A stretch of DNA of 64,000 nt, taken from Triticum aestivum (Eukaryota; Streptophyta; Magnoliopsida; Poales; Poaceae). The notes under the pieces are model-generated. The model did no database searches. It had not been told where the DNA came from and was given only the letters and a program-made list of their open reading frames with translations. The DNA lies in NCBI RefSeq assembly GCF_018294505.1, contig NC_057796.1:189561597-189625596 (forward strand). Reading direction: 5' to 3'. Position numbers and translations under genes: made by a program. This document shows, one piece after another, positions 46,872-59,617 of this stretch. Each line of letters opens with the position of its first letter. Within the stretch, counting starts at the first letter, position 1.

Positions 46872-48596
46872 TGAAGGAAATATGCCCTAGAGGCAATAAT
46901 AAAGTATTATATATTTCCTTATATCATGATAAATGTTTATTATTCATGCTAGAATTGTATTAACCGGAAACATAATACATGTGTGAATACATAGACAAAC
47001 AGAGTGTCACTAGTATGCCTCTACTTAACTAGCTCGTTAATCAAAGATGGTTATGTTTCCTAGCCATAGACATGAGTTGTCATTTGATCAACGAGATCAC
47101 CTCATTAGGTGAATGACGTGATTGACTTGACCCATTCCGTTAGCTTAGCACCCGATCGTTTAGTATGTTGCTATTGCTTTCTTCATGACTTATACATGTT
47201 CCTATGACTATGAGATTATGCAACTCCCGTTTACCGGAGGAACACTTTGTGTGCTACCAAACGTCACAACGTAAATGGGTGATTATAAAGGTGCTCTACA
47301 GGTGTCTCCAAAGGTACTTGTTGGGTTGGCGTATTTCGAGATTAGGATTTGTCACTCCAATTGTCGGAGAGGTATCTCTGGGCCCACTCGGTAATGCACA
47401 TCACTATAAGCCTTGCAAGCATTGTGACTAATGAGTTAGTTGCGGGATGATGTATTACGGAACGAGTAAAGAGACTTGCCGGTAACGAGATTGAACTAGG
47501 TATCGAGATACCGACGATCAAATCTCGGGCAAGTAACATACCGGTGACAAAGGGAACAACGTATGTTGTTATGCGGTCTGACCGATAAAGATCTTCGTAG
47601 AATATGTGGGAGCCAATATGGGCATCCAGGTCCCGCTATTGGTTATTGACCGGAGACGTGTCTCGGTCATGTCTACATAGTTCTCGAACCCGTAGGGTCC
47701 GCACGCTTAAAGTTACGATGACAGTTTTATTATGAGTTTATGTATGTTGATGTACCGAAGGAGTTCGGAGTCCCGGATGAGATCGGGGACATGACGAGGA
47801 GTCTCGAAATGGTCGAGACGTAAAGATCGATATATTGGACGACTATATTCGGACTTCGGAAAGGTTCCGAGTGATTCGGGTATTTTTCGGAGTACCGGAG
47901 AGTTACGGGAATACGTATTGGGCCTTATTGGGCCATACGGGAAAGAAGGAAAAGGGCCTCAAGGGTGGCCGCACCCCTCCCCTTGGTCTGGTCCGAATTG
48001 GACTAGGGAAGGGGGGCGCCCCCTTCCTTCCTTCTCTTTTTCCCTTCCTCTTTTCCTATTCCATATGGGAGGTGGAATCCTACTAGGACTAGGGAGTCCT
48101 AGTAGGACTCCACACATGGTGCGCCCCCTCCTAGGGCCGGCCTCCTCCTCCCTTGCTCCTTTATATACGGGGGCAGGGGGCACCCCAGAGACACAACAAT
48201 TGATCCTTGAGATCTCTTAGCCGTGTGCGGTGCCCCCCTCCACCATATTACACCTCGATAATACCGTTGCGGAGCTTAGGCGAAGCCCTGCGTCGGTGGA
48301 ACATCATCATCGTCACCACGCCGTCGTGCTGACGAAACTCTCCCTCAACACTCGGCTGGATCGGAGTTCGAGGGACGTCATCGAGCTGAACGTGTGTAGA
48401 ACTCGGAGGTGCCGTGCGTTCGGTACTTGATCGGTCGGATCGTGAAGACGTACGACTACATCAACCGCGTTGTGATAACGCTTCCGCTGTCGGTCTACGA
48501 GGGTACGTGGACAACACTCTCCCCTCTCGTTGCTATGCATCACCATGATCTTGCGTGTGCGTAGGAATTTTTTTGAAATTACTACGTTCCCCAACA
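46872..48596 (+). repeat. 5' LTR of the copia element
   Basis: The unit has TG...CA bounds and a TATA motif TTATATAC at 48161-48168. A 13-bp perfect inverted repeat (48078-48090 with 48095-48107, loop AGGG) lies about 55 bp upstream of the TATA motif. Confidence 0.95.
48161..48168 (+). promoter_or_regulatory. TATA motif of the copia 5' LTR
   Basis: TTATATAC followed by GGGGGCAGGGGGCACC; the same at 55020-55027 in the 3' LTR. Confidence 0.65.
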
Positions 48597-48597
48597 G

Positions 48598-48610
48598 TGG
48601 CATCCGAGCC
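48598..48610 (+). other. Primer-binding site of the copia element
   Basis: TGGCATCCGAGCC follows the LTR by one base. It differs at two positions from TGGTATCAGAGCC, so priming by tRNA-iMet may be weakened. Confidence 0.8.
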
Positions 48611-49916
48611 TGGTTTTATGCGTTGATGCTATGCACGAGTAGAACACAAGTGAGTTGTGGGCGATATAAGTCATACTGCTTACCAGCATGTCATACTTTG
48701 GTTCAGCGGTATTGTGAGATGAAGCGGCCCGGACCGACATTACGCGTACGCTTACGCGAGACTGGTTTCACCGTTCGAGCACTCGTTGCTTAAAGGTGAC
48801 TGGCGGGTGTCTGTCTCTCTCACTTTAGTTGAACCGAGTGTGGCTACGCCCGGTCCTTGCGAAGGTTAAAACAGCACCAACTTGACAAACTATCGTTGTG
48901 GTTTTGATGCGTAGGTAAGAACGGTTCTTGCTAAGCCCGTAGCAGCCACGTAAAACATGCAACAACAAAGTAGAGGACGTCTAACTTGTTTTTGCAGGGC
49001 ATGTTGTGATGTGATATGGTCAAGACATGATGTGATATAATGTGTTGTATGAGATGATCATGTTTTGTAACCGAGTTATCGGCAACTGGCAGGAGCCATA
49101 TGGTTGTCGCTTTATTGTATGAGATGCAATCGCCATGTAATAGTTTTACTTTATCACTAAGCGGTAGCGATAGTCGTAAAAGCAATAAGTTGGCGAGACG
49201 ACAACGATACTACGATGGAGATCAAGGTGTCGAGCCGGTGACGATGGTGATCATGACGGTGCTTCGGAGATGGAGATCACAAGCACGGTGCTTCGGAGAT
49301 GGAGATCACAAGCACAAGATGATGATGGCCATATCATATCACTTATATTGATTGCATGTGATGTTAATCCTTTATGCATCTTATCTTGCTTTGATTGACG
49401 GTAGCATTATAAGATGATCTCTCACTAAAATTTCAAGATAAAAGTGTTCTCCCTGAGTATGCACCGTTGCAAAAGTTCTTCGTGCTGAGACACCACGTGT
49501 TAATCGGGTGTGATAGGCTCTACGTTCAAATACAACGGGTGCAAAACAGTTGCACACGCGGAATACTCAGGTTAAACTTGACGAGCCTAGCATATACAGA
49601 TATGGCCTCGGAACACAGAGACCGAAAGGTCGAGCGTGAATCATATAGTAGATATGATCAACATAGTGATGTTCACCATTGAAACTACTCCATCTCACGT
49701 GTTAATCGGACATGGTTTAGTTGCTTTGGATCACGTAATCACTTAGATGATTAGAGGGATGTCTATCTAAGTGGGAGTTCTTAAGTAATATGATTAATTG
49801 AACTTAAATTTATCATGAACTTAGTCCTGATAGTATTTTGCAAATTATGTTGTAGATCAATAGCTCGCGTTGTTGCTTCCCTGTGTTTATTTTTGATATG
49901 TTCCTAGAGAAAAATT
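48611..49916 (+). other. Copia untranslated leader
   Basis: The 1.3 kb between PBS and gag start are non-coding, as is usual for the BARE/Angela group, where packaging signals are expected. A 29-bp unit (starting ACGGTGCTTC) is tandemly duplicated at 49256-49284 and 49285-49313. Confidence 0.75.
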
Positions 49917-50793
49917 ATGTTGAAAGATGTTAGTAGCAAAGATGCGGATTGGATCCGTGATCTGAGGATTATCCTCATTGCTGCACAGAAAAATTATGTC
50001 CTTGATGCACCGCTAGGTGACAGACCTATTGCAGGAGCAGATGCAGACGTTATGAACGTTTGGCTAGCTCAATATGATGACTACTTGATAGTTTAGTGCA
50101 CCATGCTTAACGGCTTAGAATCGGGACTTCAAAGACGTTTTGAACGTCATGGACCATATGAGATGTTCCAGGAGTTGAAGTTAATATTTCAAGCAAATAC
50201 CCGAGTTGAGAGATATGAAGTCTCCAACAAGTTCTATAGCTAAAAGATGGAGGAGAATCGCTCAACTAGTGAGCATGTGCTCAGATTGTCTGGGTACTAC
50301 AATCGCTTGAATCAAGTGGGAGTTAATCTTCCAGATAAAATAGTGATTGACAGAATTCTCTAGTCACCATCACCAAGTTAGTAGAACTTCGTGATGAACT
50401 ATAGTATGCAAGGGATGACGAAAGTAATTCCCGAGCTCTTCGTGATGCTGAAATCGACGAAGGTAGAAATCAAGAAAAACATCAAGTGTTGATGGTTGAC
50501 GAGACCACTAGTTTCAAGAAAAGGGCAAAGGGAAGAAGGGGAACTTCAAGAAGAACGGCAAGCAAGTTGCTGCTCAAGTGAAGAAGCCTAAGTCTGGTCC
50601 TAAGCCTGAGACTAAGTGCTTCTACTGCAAAGGGACTGGTCACTGGAAGCGGAACTACCCCAACTATTTGGTGGATAAGAAGGATGGCAAAGTGAACAAA
50701 GGTATATTTGATATACATGTTATTGATGTGTACTTTACTAGTGTTTATAGCAACCCCTCGGTATTTGATACTGGTTCAGTTGCTAAAGAGTAG
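49917..50793 (+). pseudogene. Copia gag, zinc knuckle and start of protease
   Basis: The ATG at 49917 opens the gag frame (MLKDVSSKDADWIRDLRIIL). It meets stops at 50094, 50241 and 50361, all in frame, and then shifts. The zinc knuckle at 50617-50658 has CX2CX4HX4 but ends in Tyr instead of the final Cys. The protease active site DTGS lies at 50767-50778, and the frame ends in two consecutive stops at 50791-50796. Gag should form the particle; this copy cannot. Confidence 0.88.
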
Positions 50794-51050
50794 TAACTCG
50801 AAAACGGGAGTTGCAGAATAAACAGAGACTAGTAAAAGGCGAGGTGACGATGTGTGTTGGAAGTAGTTCCAAGATTGATATGATCATCATCGCACACTCC
50901 CTATACTTTCGGGATTAGTGTTGAAACTAAATAAGTGTTATTTGGTGTTTGCGTTGAGCATGAATATGATTTGATCATGTTTATTGCAATACGGTTATTC
51001 ATTTAAATTGGAGAACAATTGTTGTTCTGTTTACATGAATAAAACCTTCT

Positions 51051-51983
51051 ATGGTCATACACACCAACGAAAATGGTTTGTTGGATCTCGATCGTAGTGA
51101 TACACATATTCATAATATTGAAGCCAAAAGATGCAAAGTTAATAATGATAGTGCAACTTATTTGTGGCACTGCCGTTTAGGTCATATTGGTGTAAAGCGC
51201 ATGAAGAAACTCCATACTGATGGGATTTTGGAATCACCTGATTATGAATCACTTGATGCTTGCGAACCGTGCCTCATGGGCAAGATGACTGAAACGCCGT
51301 TCTCCGGAACTATGGAGAGAGCAACAGATTTGTTGGAAATCATACATACAGATGTATGTGGTCCGATGAATATTGAGGCTCGTAGCAGGTATCATTATTT
51401 TCTGAGCTTCACAGATGATTTGAGCAGATATGGGTATATCTACTTGATGAAACATAAGTCTGAAACATTTGAAAAGTTCAAAGAATTTCAGAGTGAAGTG
51501 GAAAATCATCGTGACAAGAAAATAAAGTTTCTATGATCTGATCGTAGAGAAGAGTATTTGAGTTACGAGTTTGGCCTTCAGTTAAAACAATGTGAAATAG
51601 TTTCACTACTCACGCCACCTGGAACACCACAGCATAATGGTGTGTCCGAACGTCATAACCGTACTTTATTGGATATAGTGCAATCTATGATGTCTCTTAC
51701 CAATTTACCACTATCGTTTTGGGGTTATGCATTAGAGACAGCTACATTCACGTTAAAAAGGGCACCATCAAAATCCGCTGAGACGACGCCGTATGAACTG
51801 TGGTTTGGCAAGAAACCAAAGTTGTCGTTTCTTAAAGTTTGGGGTTGCGATGCTTATGTGAAAAAGTTTCATCCTGATAAGCTCAAACCCAAATCGGAGA
51901 AATGTGTCTTCATAGGATACCCAAAGGAGACAGTTGGGTACACCTTCTATCACAGATCCGAAGGCAAGACATTCGTTGCTTAG
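51051..51983 (+). pseudogene. Copia integrase with pre-integrase region
   Basis: The first frame (51051-51536) carries the pre-integrase zinc-binding motif (WHCRLGHIGVKRMKKLH and CEPC) and the first catalytic Asp (IIHTDVCGPM). A stop at 51534-51536 interrupts just before the second catalytic Asp (SDRREEY). The rest (to 51983) carries the catalytic Glu in NGVSERHNRTLL and the C-terminal YELWFGKKPKLSFLKVWG and CVFIGYPKET segments. The rest of the protease between 50797 and 51050 is decayed. Confidence 0.9.
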
Positions 51984-52196
51984 TATGGATCCTTTCTAGA
52001 GAAGGAGTTTCTCTCGAAAGAAGTGAGTGGGAGGAAAGTAGAACTTGATGAGGTAACTGTACCTGCTCCCTTATTGGAAAGTAGTTCATCACAGAAATCT
52101 GTTCCTGTGACTCCTACACCAATTAGTGAGGAAGTTAATGATGATGATCATGAAACTTCAGATCAAGTTACTACCAAACCTCGTAGGTAAACCAGA

Positions 52197-53348
52197 GTGA
52201 GATCCGCACCAGAGTGGTACGGTAATCCTGTTCTGGAGGTCATGTTACTTGACCATGACGAACCTACGAACTATGAAGAAGCGATGGTGAGCCCAGATTC
52301 CGCAAAATGGCTTGAGGCCATGAAATCTGAGATGAGATCCATGTATGAGAACAAAGTGTGGACTTTGGTTGACTTGCCCGATGATCGGCAAGCAATTGAG
52401 AATAAATGGATCTTCAAGAGGAAGACGGACGCTGATAGTAGTGTTACTATCTACAAAGCTAGAATTGTCGCAAAAAGGTTTTCGACAAGTTCAAGGTGTT
52501 GACTACGATGAGAGTTTCTCACTCGTATCTATGCTTAAGTCTGTCCGAATCATGTTAGCAATTGCCGCATTTTATGAAATATGGCAAATGGATAAACAAA
52601 ACTGCATTCCTTAATGGATTTATTAAAGAAGAGTTGTATATGATGCAACCAGAAGGTTTTGTCAATCCTAAAGGTGCTAACAAAATATGCAAGCTCCAGC
52701 GATCCATCTATGGACTGGTGCAAGCATCTCGGAGTTGGAATATACACTTTGATAAGTTGATCAAAGGATATAGTTTTATACAGACTTGCGGTGAAGCCTG
52801 TATTTACAAGAAAGTGAGTGGGAGCACTACAGCATTTCTGATAAGTATATGTGAATGACATATTGTTGATCGGAAATAATGTAGAATTATTCTGCAAAGC
52901 ATAAAGGAGTGTTTGAAAGGAGTTTTTCAAAGAAAGACCTCGGTGAAGCTGCTTACATATTGAGCATCAAGATCTATAGAGATAGATCAAGACGCTTGAT
53001 AAGTTTTTTCAATGAGTACATACCTTAACAAGATTTTGAAGTAGTTCAAAATAGAACAGTCAAAGAAAGAGTTCTTGCCTGTGTTACAAGGTGTGAAATT
53101 GAGTAAAGACTCAAAGCCCGACCACGGCAGAAGATAGAAAGAGAATGAAAGTCATTCCCTATGCCTTGGCCATAGGTTCTATAAAGTATGCCATGCTGTG
53201 TACCAGATCTATTGTATACCCTACACTGATTTTGGCAAGGGAGTACAATAGTGATCTAGGAGTAGATCACTGGACAGCGGTCAAAATTATCCTTAGTGGA
53301 ATAAGGATATGTTTCTCGATTATGGAAGTGACAAAAGGTTCGTCGTAA
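52197..53348 (+). pseudogene. Copia reverse transcriptase, broken
   Basis: Recognisable parts in order are PEWYGNPVLEVM, MKSEMRSMYENKVWTLVDLP, NKWIFKRKTDADSS, a frameshift near 52480, GVDYDESFSLVS, another shift near 52590, TAFLNGFIKEELYMMQPEGF, CKLQRSIYGLVQASRSWN and ACIYKKVSGS. A shift near 52845 follows, and the catalytic box at 52848-52859 reads YVND rather than YVDD. The connection region is decayed, with VIPYALAIGSIKYAMLCTRS at 53150 onward. Confidence 0.9.
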
Positions 53349-53563
53349 AGGGTTACGTCGATGCAAGTTTTGACACTAAATCTAGATGACTCTAAGTCTC
53401 GGTCTAGATACATATTGAAAGTGGGAGCAATTAGCTAGAGTAGCTCCATGCAGAGCATTGTAGACATAGAAATTTGCAAAATACTTACGGATCTGAATGT
53501 GACAGACCCGTTGACTAAAATTATCTCACAATCAAAACATGATCACACCTTAGTACTCTTTGG
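53349..53563 (+). pseudogene. Copia RNase H remnant
   Basis: The start GYVDASFDT is present at 53351-53378. The tail TDLNVTDPLTK lies near 53490-53522. Only about 110 bp separate them, so most of the RNase H domain is deleted. Confidence 0.75.
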
Positions 53564-53722
53564 GTGTTAATCACATAGCGATGTGAACTAGATTATTGAC
53601 TCTAGTAAACCCTTTGAGTGTTGGTCACATAGAGATGTGAACTATGGGTGTTAATCACATGGTGATGTGAATTATTGATGTTAAATCACATGGCGATGTG
53701 AACTAGATTATTGACTCTAGTG
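53564..53722 (+). repeat. Short tandem repeats before the copia 3' LTR
   Basis: About four degenerate units of a TGTTAATCACATGGCGATGTG motif, two followed by AACTAGATTATTGACTCTAG. They lie between RNase H and PPT. Confidence 0.8.
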
Positions 53723-53723
53723 C

Positions 53724-53734
53724 AAGTGGGAGAC
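53724..53734 (+). other. Polypurine tract of the copia element
   Basis: AAGTGGGAGAC directly before the 3' LTR. Confidence 0.85.
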
Positions 53735-55455
53735 TGAAGGAAATATGCCCTAGAGGCAATAATAAAGTATTATATATTTCCTTATATCATGATAAATGTT
53801 TATTATTCATGCTAGAATTGTATTAACCGGAAACATAATACATGTGTGAATACATAGACAAACAGAGTGTCACTAGTATGCCTCTACTTGACTAGCTCGT
53901 TAATCAAAGATGGTTATGTTTCCTAGCCATAGACATGAGTTGTCATTTGATTAACGGGATCACCTCATTAGGAGAATGACGTGATTGACTTGACCCATTC
54001 CGTTAGCTTAGCACCCGATCGTTTAGTATGTTGCTATTGCTTTCTTCATGACTTATACATGTTCCTATGACTATGAGATTATGCAACTCCCGTTTACCGG
54101 AGGAACACTTTGTGTGCTACCAAACGTCACAACGTAAATGGGTGATTATAAAGGTGCTCTACAGGTGTCTCCAAAGGTACTTGTTGGGTTGGCGTATTTC
54201 GAGATTAGGATTTGTCACTCCAATTGTCGGAGAGGTATCTCTGGGCCCACTCGGTAATGCACATCACTATAAGCCTTGCAAGCATTGTGACTAATGAGTT
54301 AGTTGCGGGATGATGTGTTACGGAACGAGTAAAGAGACTTGCCGGTAACGAGATTGAACTAGGTATCGAGATACCGACGATCAAATCTCGGGCAAGTAAC
54401 ATACCGATGACAAAGGGAACAACGTATGTTGTTATGCGGTCTGACCGATAAAGATCTTCGTAGAATATGTGGGAGCCAATATGGGCATCCAGGTCCCGCT
54501 ATTGGTTATTGACCGGAGACGTGTCTCGGTCATGTCTACATAGTTCTCGAACCCAAGGGTCCGCACGCTTAAAGTTACGATGACAGTTTTATTATGAGTT
54601 TATGTATGTTGATGTACCGAAGGAGTTCGGAGTCCCGGATGAGATCGGGGACATGACGAGGAGTCTCGAAATGGTCGAGACGTAAAGATCGATATATTGG
54701 ACGACTATATTCGGACTTCGGAAAGGTTCCGAGTGATTCGGGTATTTTTCGGAGTACCGGAGAGTTACGGGAATACGTATTGGGCCTTATTGAGCCATAC
54801 GGGAAAGAAGGAAAAGGGCCTCAAGGGTGGCCGCACCCCTCCCCTTGGTCTGGTCCGAATTGGACTAGGGAAGGGGGGCGCCCCCTTCCTTCCTTCTCTT
54901 TTTCCCTTCCTCTTTTCCTATTCCATATGGGAGGTGGAATCCTACTAGGACTAGGGAGTCCTAGGACTCCACACATGGTGCGCCCCCTCCTAGGGCCGGC
55001 CTCCTCCTCCCTTGCTCCTTTATATACGGGGGCAGGGGGCACCCCAGAGACACAACAATTGATCCTTGAGATCTCTTAGCCGTGTGCGGTGCCCCCTCCA
55101 CCTTATTACACCTCGATAATACCGTTGCGGAGCTTAGGCGAAGCCCTGCGTCGGTGGAACATCATCATCGTCACCACGCCGTCATGCTGACGAAACTCTC
55201 CCTCAACACTCGGCTGGATCGGAGTTCGAGGGACGTCATCGAGCTGAACGTGTGTAGAACTTCGGAGGTGCCGTGCGTTCGGTACTTGATCGGTCGGATC
55301 GTGAAGACGTACGACTACATCAACCGCGTTGTGATAACGCTTCCGCTGTCGGTCTACGAGGGTATGTGGACAACACTCTCCCCTCTCGTTGCTATGCATC
55401 ACCATGATCTTGCATGTGCGTAGGAATTTTTTTTAAATTACTACGTTCCCCAACA
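53735..55455 (+). repeat. 3' LTR of the copia element
   Basis: Nearly identical to 46872-48596. A 3-bp loss at the inverted repeat (54940-54970) shortens the 13-bp stem seen in the 5' LTR. Confidence 0.95.
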
Positions 55456-55460
55456 GTCAG
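55456..55460. repeat. Right target-site duplication of the copia element
   Basis: GTCAG, identical to 46867-46871. Confidence 0.95.
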
Positions 55461-58048
55461 TACATTGAATGTACTTGCAAGCTCACAATAACCAGAAGCA
55501 TTCAAGACAAACAACAACATGGCAATTACAGGTTAAGCAGGAATTATCATGAGATCATCAGGATAACATGTCATGAACAACATGAACATGATACCGCTAG
55601 AATAATATGAGCATGGCATGAAAATATAAATCTGACGATACTAGCATGCAACATGATGACACTATATGCACCATTTATTCTGCTCGGGTTACCTACTAAC
55701 CATCACATGCATCACTTACCAACCTCAGACATCACACGATCATCTCAGGATCAAATCAAGCTTGGTATAAACAATACCGTAGTAATCATTACATGACCTC
55801 AAGGAGCTTGATCTTTACCCACAAATATCCAACAACTCGGTATCCTCGATACCACGGTGATCATTCACGGATCACAAACGGAACCACTCTTGGCTCAACG
55901 GGTTACCTTGTAACATAACAGTGATCATTCACGGATCACATAACCAACTTATCTCCTCATCGAACCAGGGTTGTTATTAATCAAGTTATTATTAATACTG
56001 TTGACCCATAGTGTGACCAACTACGAACTGGGCCCTTATCTGCGGGCACGGCTATCGATAGATTTAGTACACACTCTGCAGAGGTTAGCACACTGTACCC
56101 ACACCACGGAACCCATGTCATCGCACTCCCATTCGGGTGGACCAACGGCGTTCCGACAAAACCGTCCTACTGCCATAACACTCTCCCGGCCACTCCGACC
56201 AACTCCCCTTTGGGCTAAGTCATGGGTGGCCCCGTTCCTACCAAAGTCATCAACGGCCACCGTCGTGGCAAAACATAAACGGTCCCAAATGGGGACAAGG
56301 TACCATAACAACAACAACAACGGGCACACAAGGCTTATGTCCGCCTACCTGACCAGGGTAGCGCGTGCCCATAACCTTCCCTCGTTGGGGGCACCGGCGA
56401 GAGGCATGACAATAGACCCAGTTAGGACCTTCCCATAAAGGCAAGTGTGGTTGCACTGGTCAGCTTGATATGGTGGCACCATGACTCAGCTAACAGTTGT
56501 TCAAGTTCAATTTAATCCAGTTAAACTCGAATGCAATATGCTAAGCCATGATAAAATAACATGATGCAATTATAATGCATGAGCATGATATCAACATAAG
56601 CATGGGGGTGCAACATAACTATCAACCACATCAACAATGAATCATATCCAACTAAGCATAGCATAATGCCGAGCATTAATATTACAAGTACAACACTACT
56701 CATAGCATAACTTGACCACTAGCATAAACAATAAATACCATGCAAGAACACATCAATAACATTACCGAGTAAACACTAATCTAACAGCAAAGGAACAATG
56801 CATACTAACGGTACTCGGTAACCGACGTTAGTCATGCACCAAAGAACATGACCAACCCAACATGTACTACTATCAAGAATGACCAATATGAAAGTAATAC
56901 TAGCAGGTAGAGCATGATGACAGAGTGCAAGAAAACATAACATGACGGTAACCACCGATCCATAAGCATAACCGAAATAATGACAGCAGTAGCAAAACAA
57001 ACATACAGTTTATTAAAGATTCAAGTTGAAAACCAATGCTACTGCATGGCTATCATGCAAATGGTGGTTGTGGCTTGCCTGGGGATGAAGAATACTCCGG
57101 GAAGAAGTGGGTGAAGCCGCGGAACGAAACGCCGGATGGTTCTCTCTCGGAGGGAGCTGATTAGAGGCAAGGGAAAAATGGTCATTTTCACTGTGGAACC
57201 ACCTAGTGAAAATGTTACCAACAGAGAGAGCTCGACGAGACAAAGAAGTAGGCTCTGGAATCACCTCAAACGGAGTTACGGTAGCGAAGTTATGAGGTGT
57301 TGAACACCAGGGACAAATCTGTGAAAGTTTTTATCACTAATGGGTCAATGAGAGGAAAAACAGAAAGCGCCTTCGGGCCAAACACGTTTTCTATAAGGGA
57401 AAGCGCATTTAAAGCCGCAGTAGAGGAAAATACGTTTTCCAGAAGGGAAACATATTCCTGCCAAAGAAGGAAAGGAATATGTTTTCATCAAACAAAACCG
57501 CACTCACCAGAAACTGTTTCCACTTGCCAGGTGGGATGAAGCACCTCGGCCACTGGCGTGTGGGGCCCAGGGGTAGGGGGGCCAGGCGCTCCTCTTCTTC
57601 CTCCCGTGCCTCTGTTCCTCTCATGGAACAGAGCAGGGGAAGGAAGCGGCCAAGGAGCCGGCCGGCTCCGACTGTCTTTGGCCGAGCGGAGACCACCGGC
57701 GGGACCAGGGCGGTGAGGGGGTTCCATCCAGAGGGAGCATGTCCGCCTGGGAGCCGCGGGGAGGAGGGGAGGGGTGGTGCCATGGGGAGCACAGGGGCGG
57801 CGGCGGCGGCGGTGGTCTCAGTGTTGCGGTTATCTCCTGCGATGGGCAAGTGGGTGGGGCGGCTCAGCGGGACAAGGGGGAGTCAGTGGATGTGGTGGGA
57901 GGAGGAGAGGAGGCTCGTGTTGGCCGGAATCACACCAAGGCTGAGGCGGCCATGGAGGACAGAGGCGAACTCCGGCGAGATGTGGCGATCCTGGTGACCA
58001 AATGAGGCGAGGGAGAGATGAGTGAGGTGCGGAGGGGTTCGGTGGTCC

Positions 58049-58057
58049 TTATATAGG
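58049..58057 (-). promoter_or_regulatory. TATA-box motif of LTR D
   Basis: The minus strand reads CCTATATAA, the same form as in LTR A. Confidence 0.5.
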
Positions 58058-59617
58058 CGCGGAGGAGGGCTCTAGAGCTCACGGGCGATCTCCCGACCAA
58101 GCTTTAATGGCGGGCAGAGGCTGGACGTGGCACGGGCATGGCGCTAGTGGCGCATTTATGGCAAACCACGACGTGGCACCGATGCAGGGCGACGCAGGGC
58201 ATCACGAGGGAGCTGCAGGACATGAATGGAGGTTGAGATGAGGAGGGAGGAGACGAGCACATGGGCAAGAACAAGCCAGGGCATGCAATTAGTGTGACGC
58301 CAGCATGATCACCACAGGCACTCGTGCAAACGGCGTGTTCTGGCCGGGCCGACCATGTCCAGTAGATGGATCTTAGTGCCCTTAGTCCAACTCAAGAAAT
58401 AATTTGGTCCAGGGGCAAAGAAGAAATTTGCAGAAGACCCCAAAGCAAACCAGCAGCCAAGTGTTTGTGTTGTGTAGTGGGGACAGCAGCTTGGTAACAC
58501 AGTAAATAGTTTGTCTGGTGATGATCACACAGTAAGGTGATGTTGATCACCAAAAATGAGACTAAGAGGAGGAGTTTAGATGAGGGTTGCTGTAGAAACC
58601 ACTATAATGACCAGAATTAGAGATTTGCATGATGCACCCACATGATGAGGCAAGTTGAGCTTAAATTGGGCATAACCCAATTATTTGAAGATATGAAGAT
58701 TGCTCAAAAAGTTTCATGTCATTTGGACGTGCCAAAGTAGCACTTGCTTCATATAGCTTTGCTTTGGACAGAAACTTGGAAAAATTGCACAGGGCAAATT
58801 ATGTAATGGATTGAGCCAAATTTGGTTGGAGATAGGTTATATAGGTAGCAGAAGGCCCTGGAAAATTTTCCGCAATAATGGAGCAATAAAAAATGTACTT
58901 GCTTCACTAACTGAAAATTTGGGCAGAAACAAAGAATTGATACTCAGCTCACAAGGATGCATTTCATAAGCTCAAATCTTGAGGAGGGTGATGATTTTGT
59001 GATATTAAGGGCCATGCAAAATTTCAAATCAATAGGATTTACCTAGCTAGTACTTCCTTCACAACCAATTCCCTCAGACAGGAACTTTGAAAAATTGCTC
59101 AGGAATATTCACTAGGAAAATTAAGTTGAATTTCGGCATGAGGCAATTATTTGGACATGAAAAGGTGTCCAAGAAGTTTAGGGTCAATTGGGAAAAGATC
59201 AATGGCACTTGCTTCCCAATCTGCGACTCAGGACGGAATAGGAAAATAATTAATTGAGCATGACGGGAAACATGGCAAATGAAATATTTTGCCATATTTG
59301 AGGAAGATATGACCCAAACAATTCATGAGAACTATTTGGGAATTTTGGGAGTGATAGAAATATAGGTTACTTCACAACCTAGGGCAAATTGCGTTATTCC
59401 TTTAATAGAAAAAGGAATATTCTCTAGAAAAAGAATATTGGGGTCTGGTCCAAGATGGAAATGACAAAGCCTTGGGAAGGGTCTGGGGATGACAAGCCAC
59501 TCTGGCAAGAAAGAAGAGGTCATCTTCCTCAATTTCCGGACCACCTAGCCACGAAAAAGGAAAAGTCAGGCAAAAAATCCAAGATAAACAAAAGAAAAAG
59601 AAAGGGCCAAAAATCAG

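Larger units (their letters stand above)
46872..55455 (+). mobile_element. Ty1/copia retrotransposon, Angela/WIS/BARE type
   Basis: The 8584-bp element has LTRs of 1725 and 1721 bp, a tRNA-iMet type PBS with changes, a long leader, then gag, protease, integrase, RT and RNase H in copia order, a PPT and a perfect 5-bp TSD GTCAG. LTR start TGAAGGAAATATGCCCTAGA and end CGTTCCCCAACA are those of the Angela/WIS/BARE group. By eye about 12 substitutions and a few indels separate the LTRs (about 0.7%). At the commonly used 1.3e-8 rate that is roughly 0.3 Myr. The coding region has many stops and shifts. Confidence 0.95.
46510..59617 (-). repeat. LARD-like LTR D, diverged, split by the copia insertion
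   Basis: The pieces are 46510-46871 and 55461-59617, about 4.5 kb. It begins TGTGGCACCA like other minus LTRs. It keeps landmarks such as the CGGCTATCGATAGATT region (56049), CATGCAAATGG (57054), TATA (58049) and the ACTTGCTTCA/CTTCCTTCAC segments, but differs strongly from A-C. There is no 86-bp array; the corresponding region 56460-57010 is AT-rich non-repetitive sequence. It stops after GCCAAAAATCAGG, some ten bases short of the terminus. Confidence 0.8.

Noticed and set aside
56460..57010. AT-rich stretch in LTR D as a separate insertion
   Set aside because: It is flanked by landmarks in normal LTR order and lacks terminal repeats or a TSD; it occupies the place of the 86-bp array in other LTRs.
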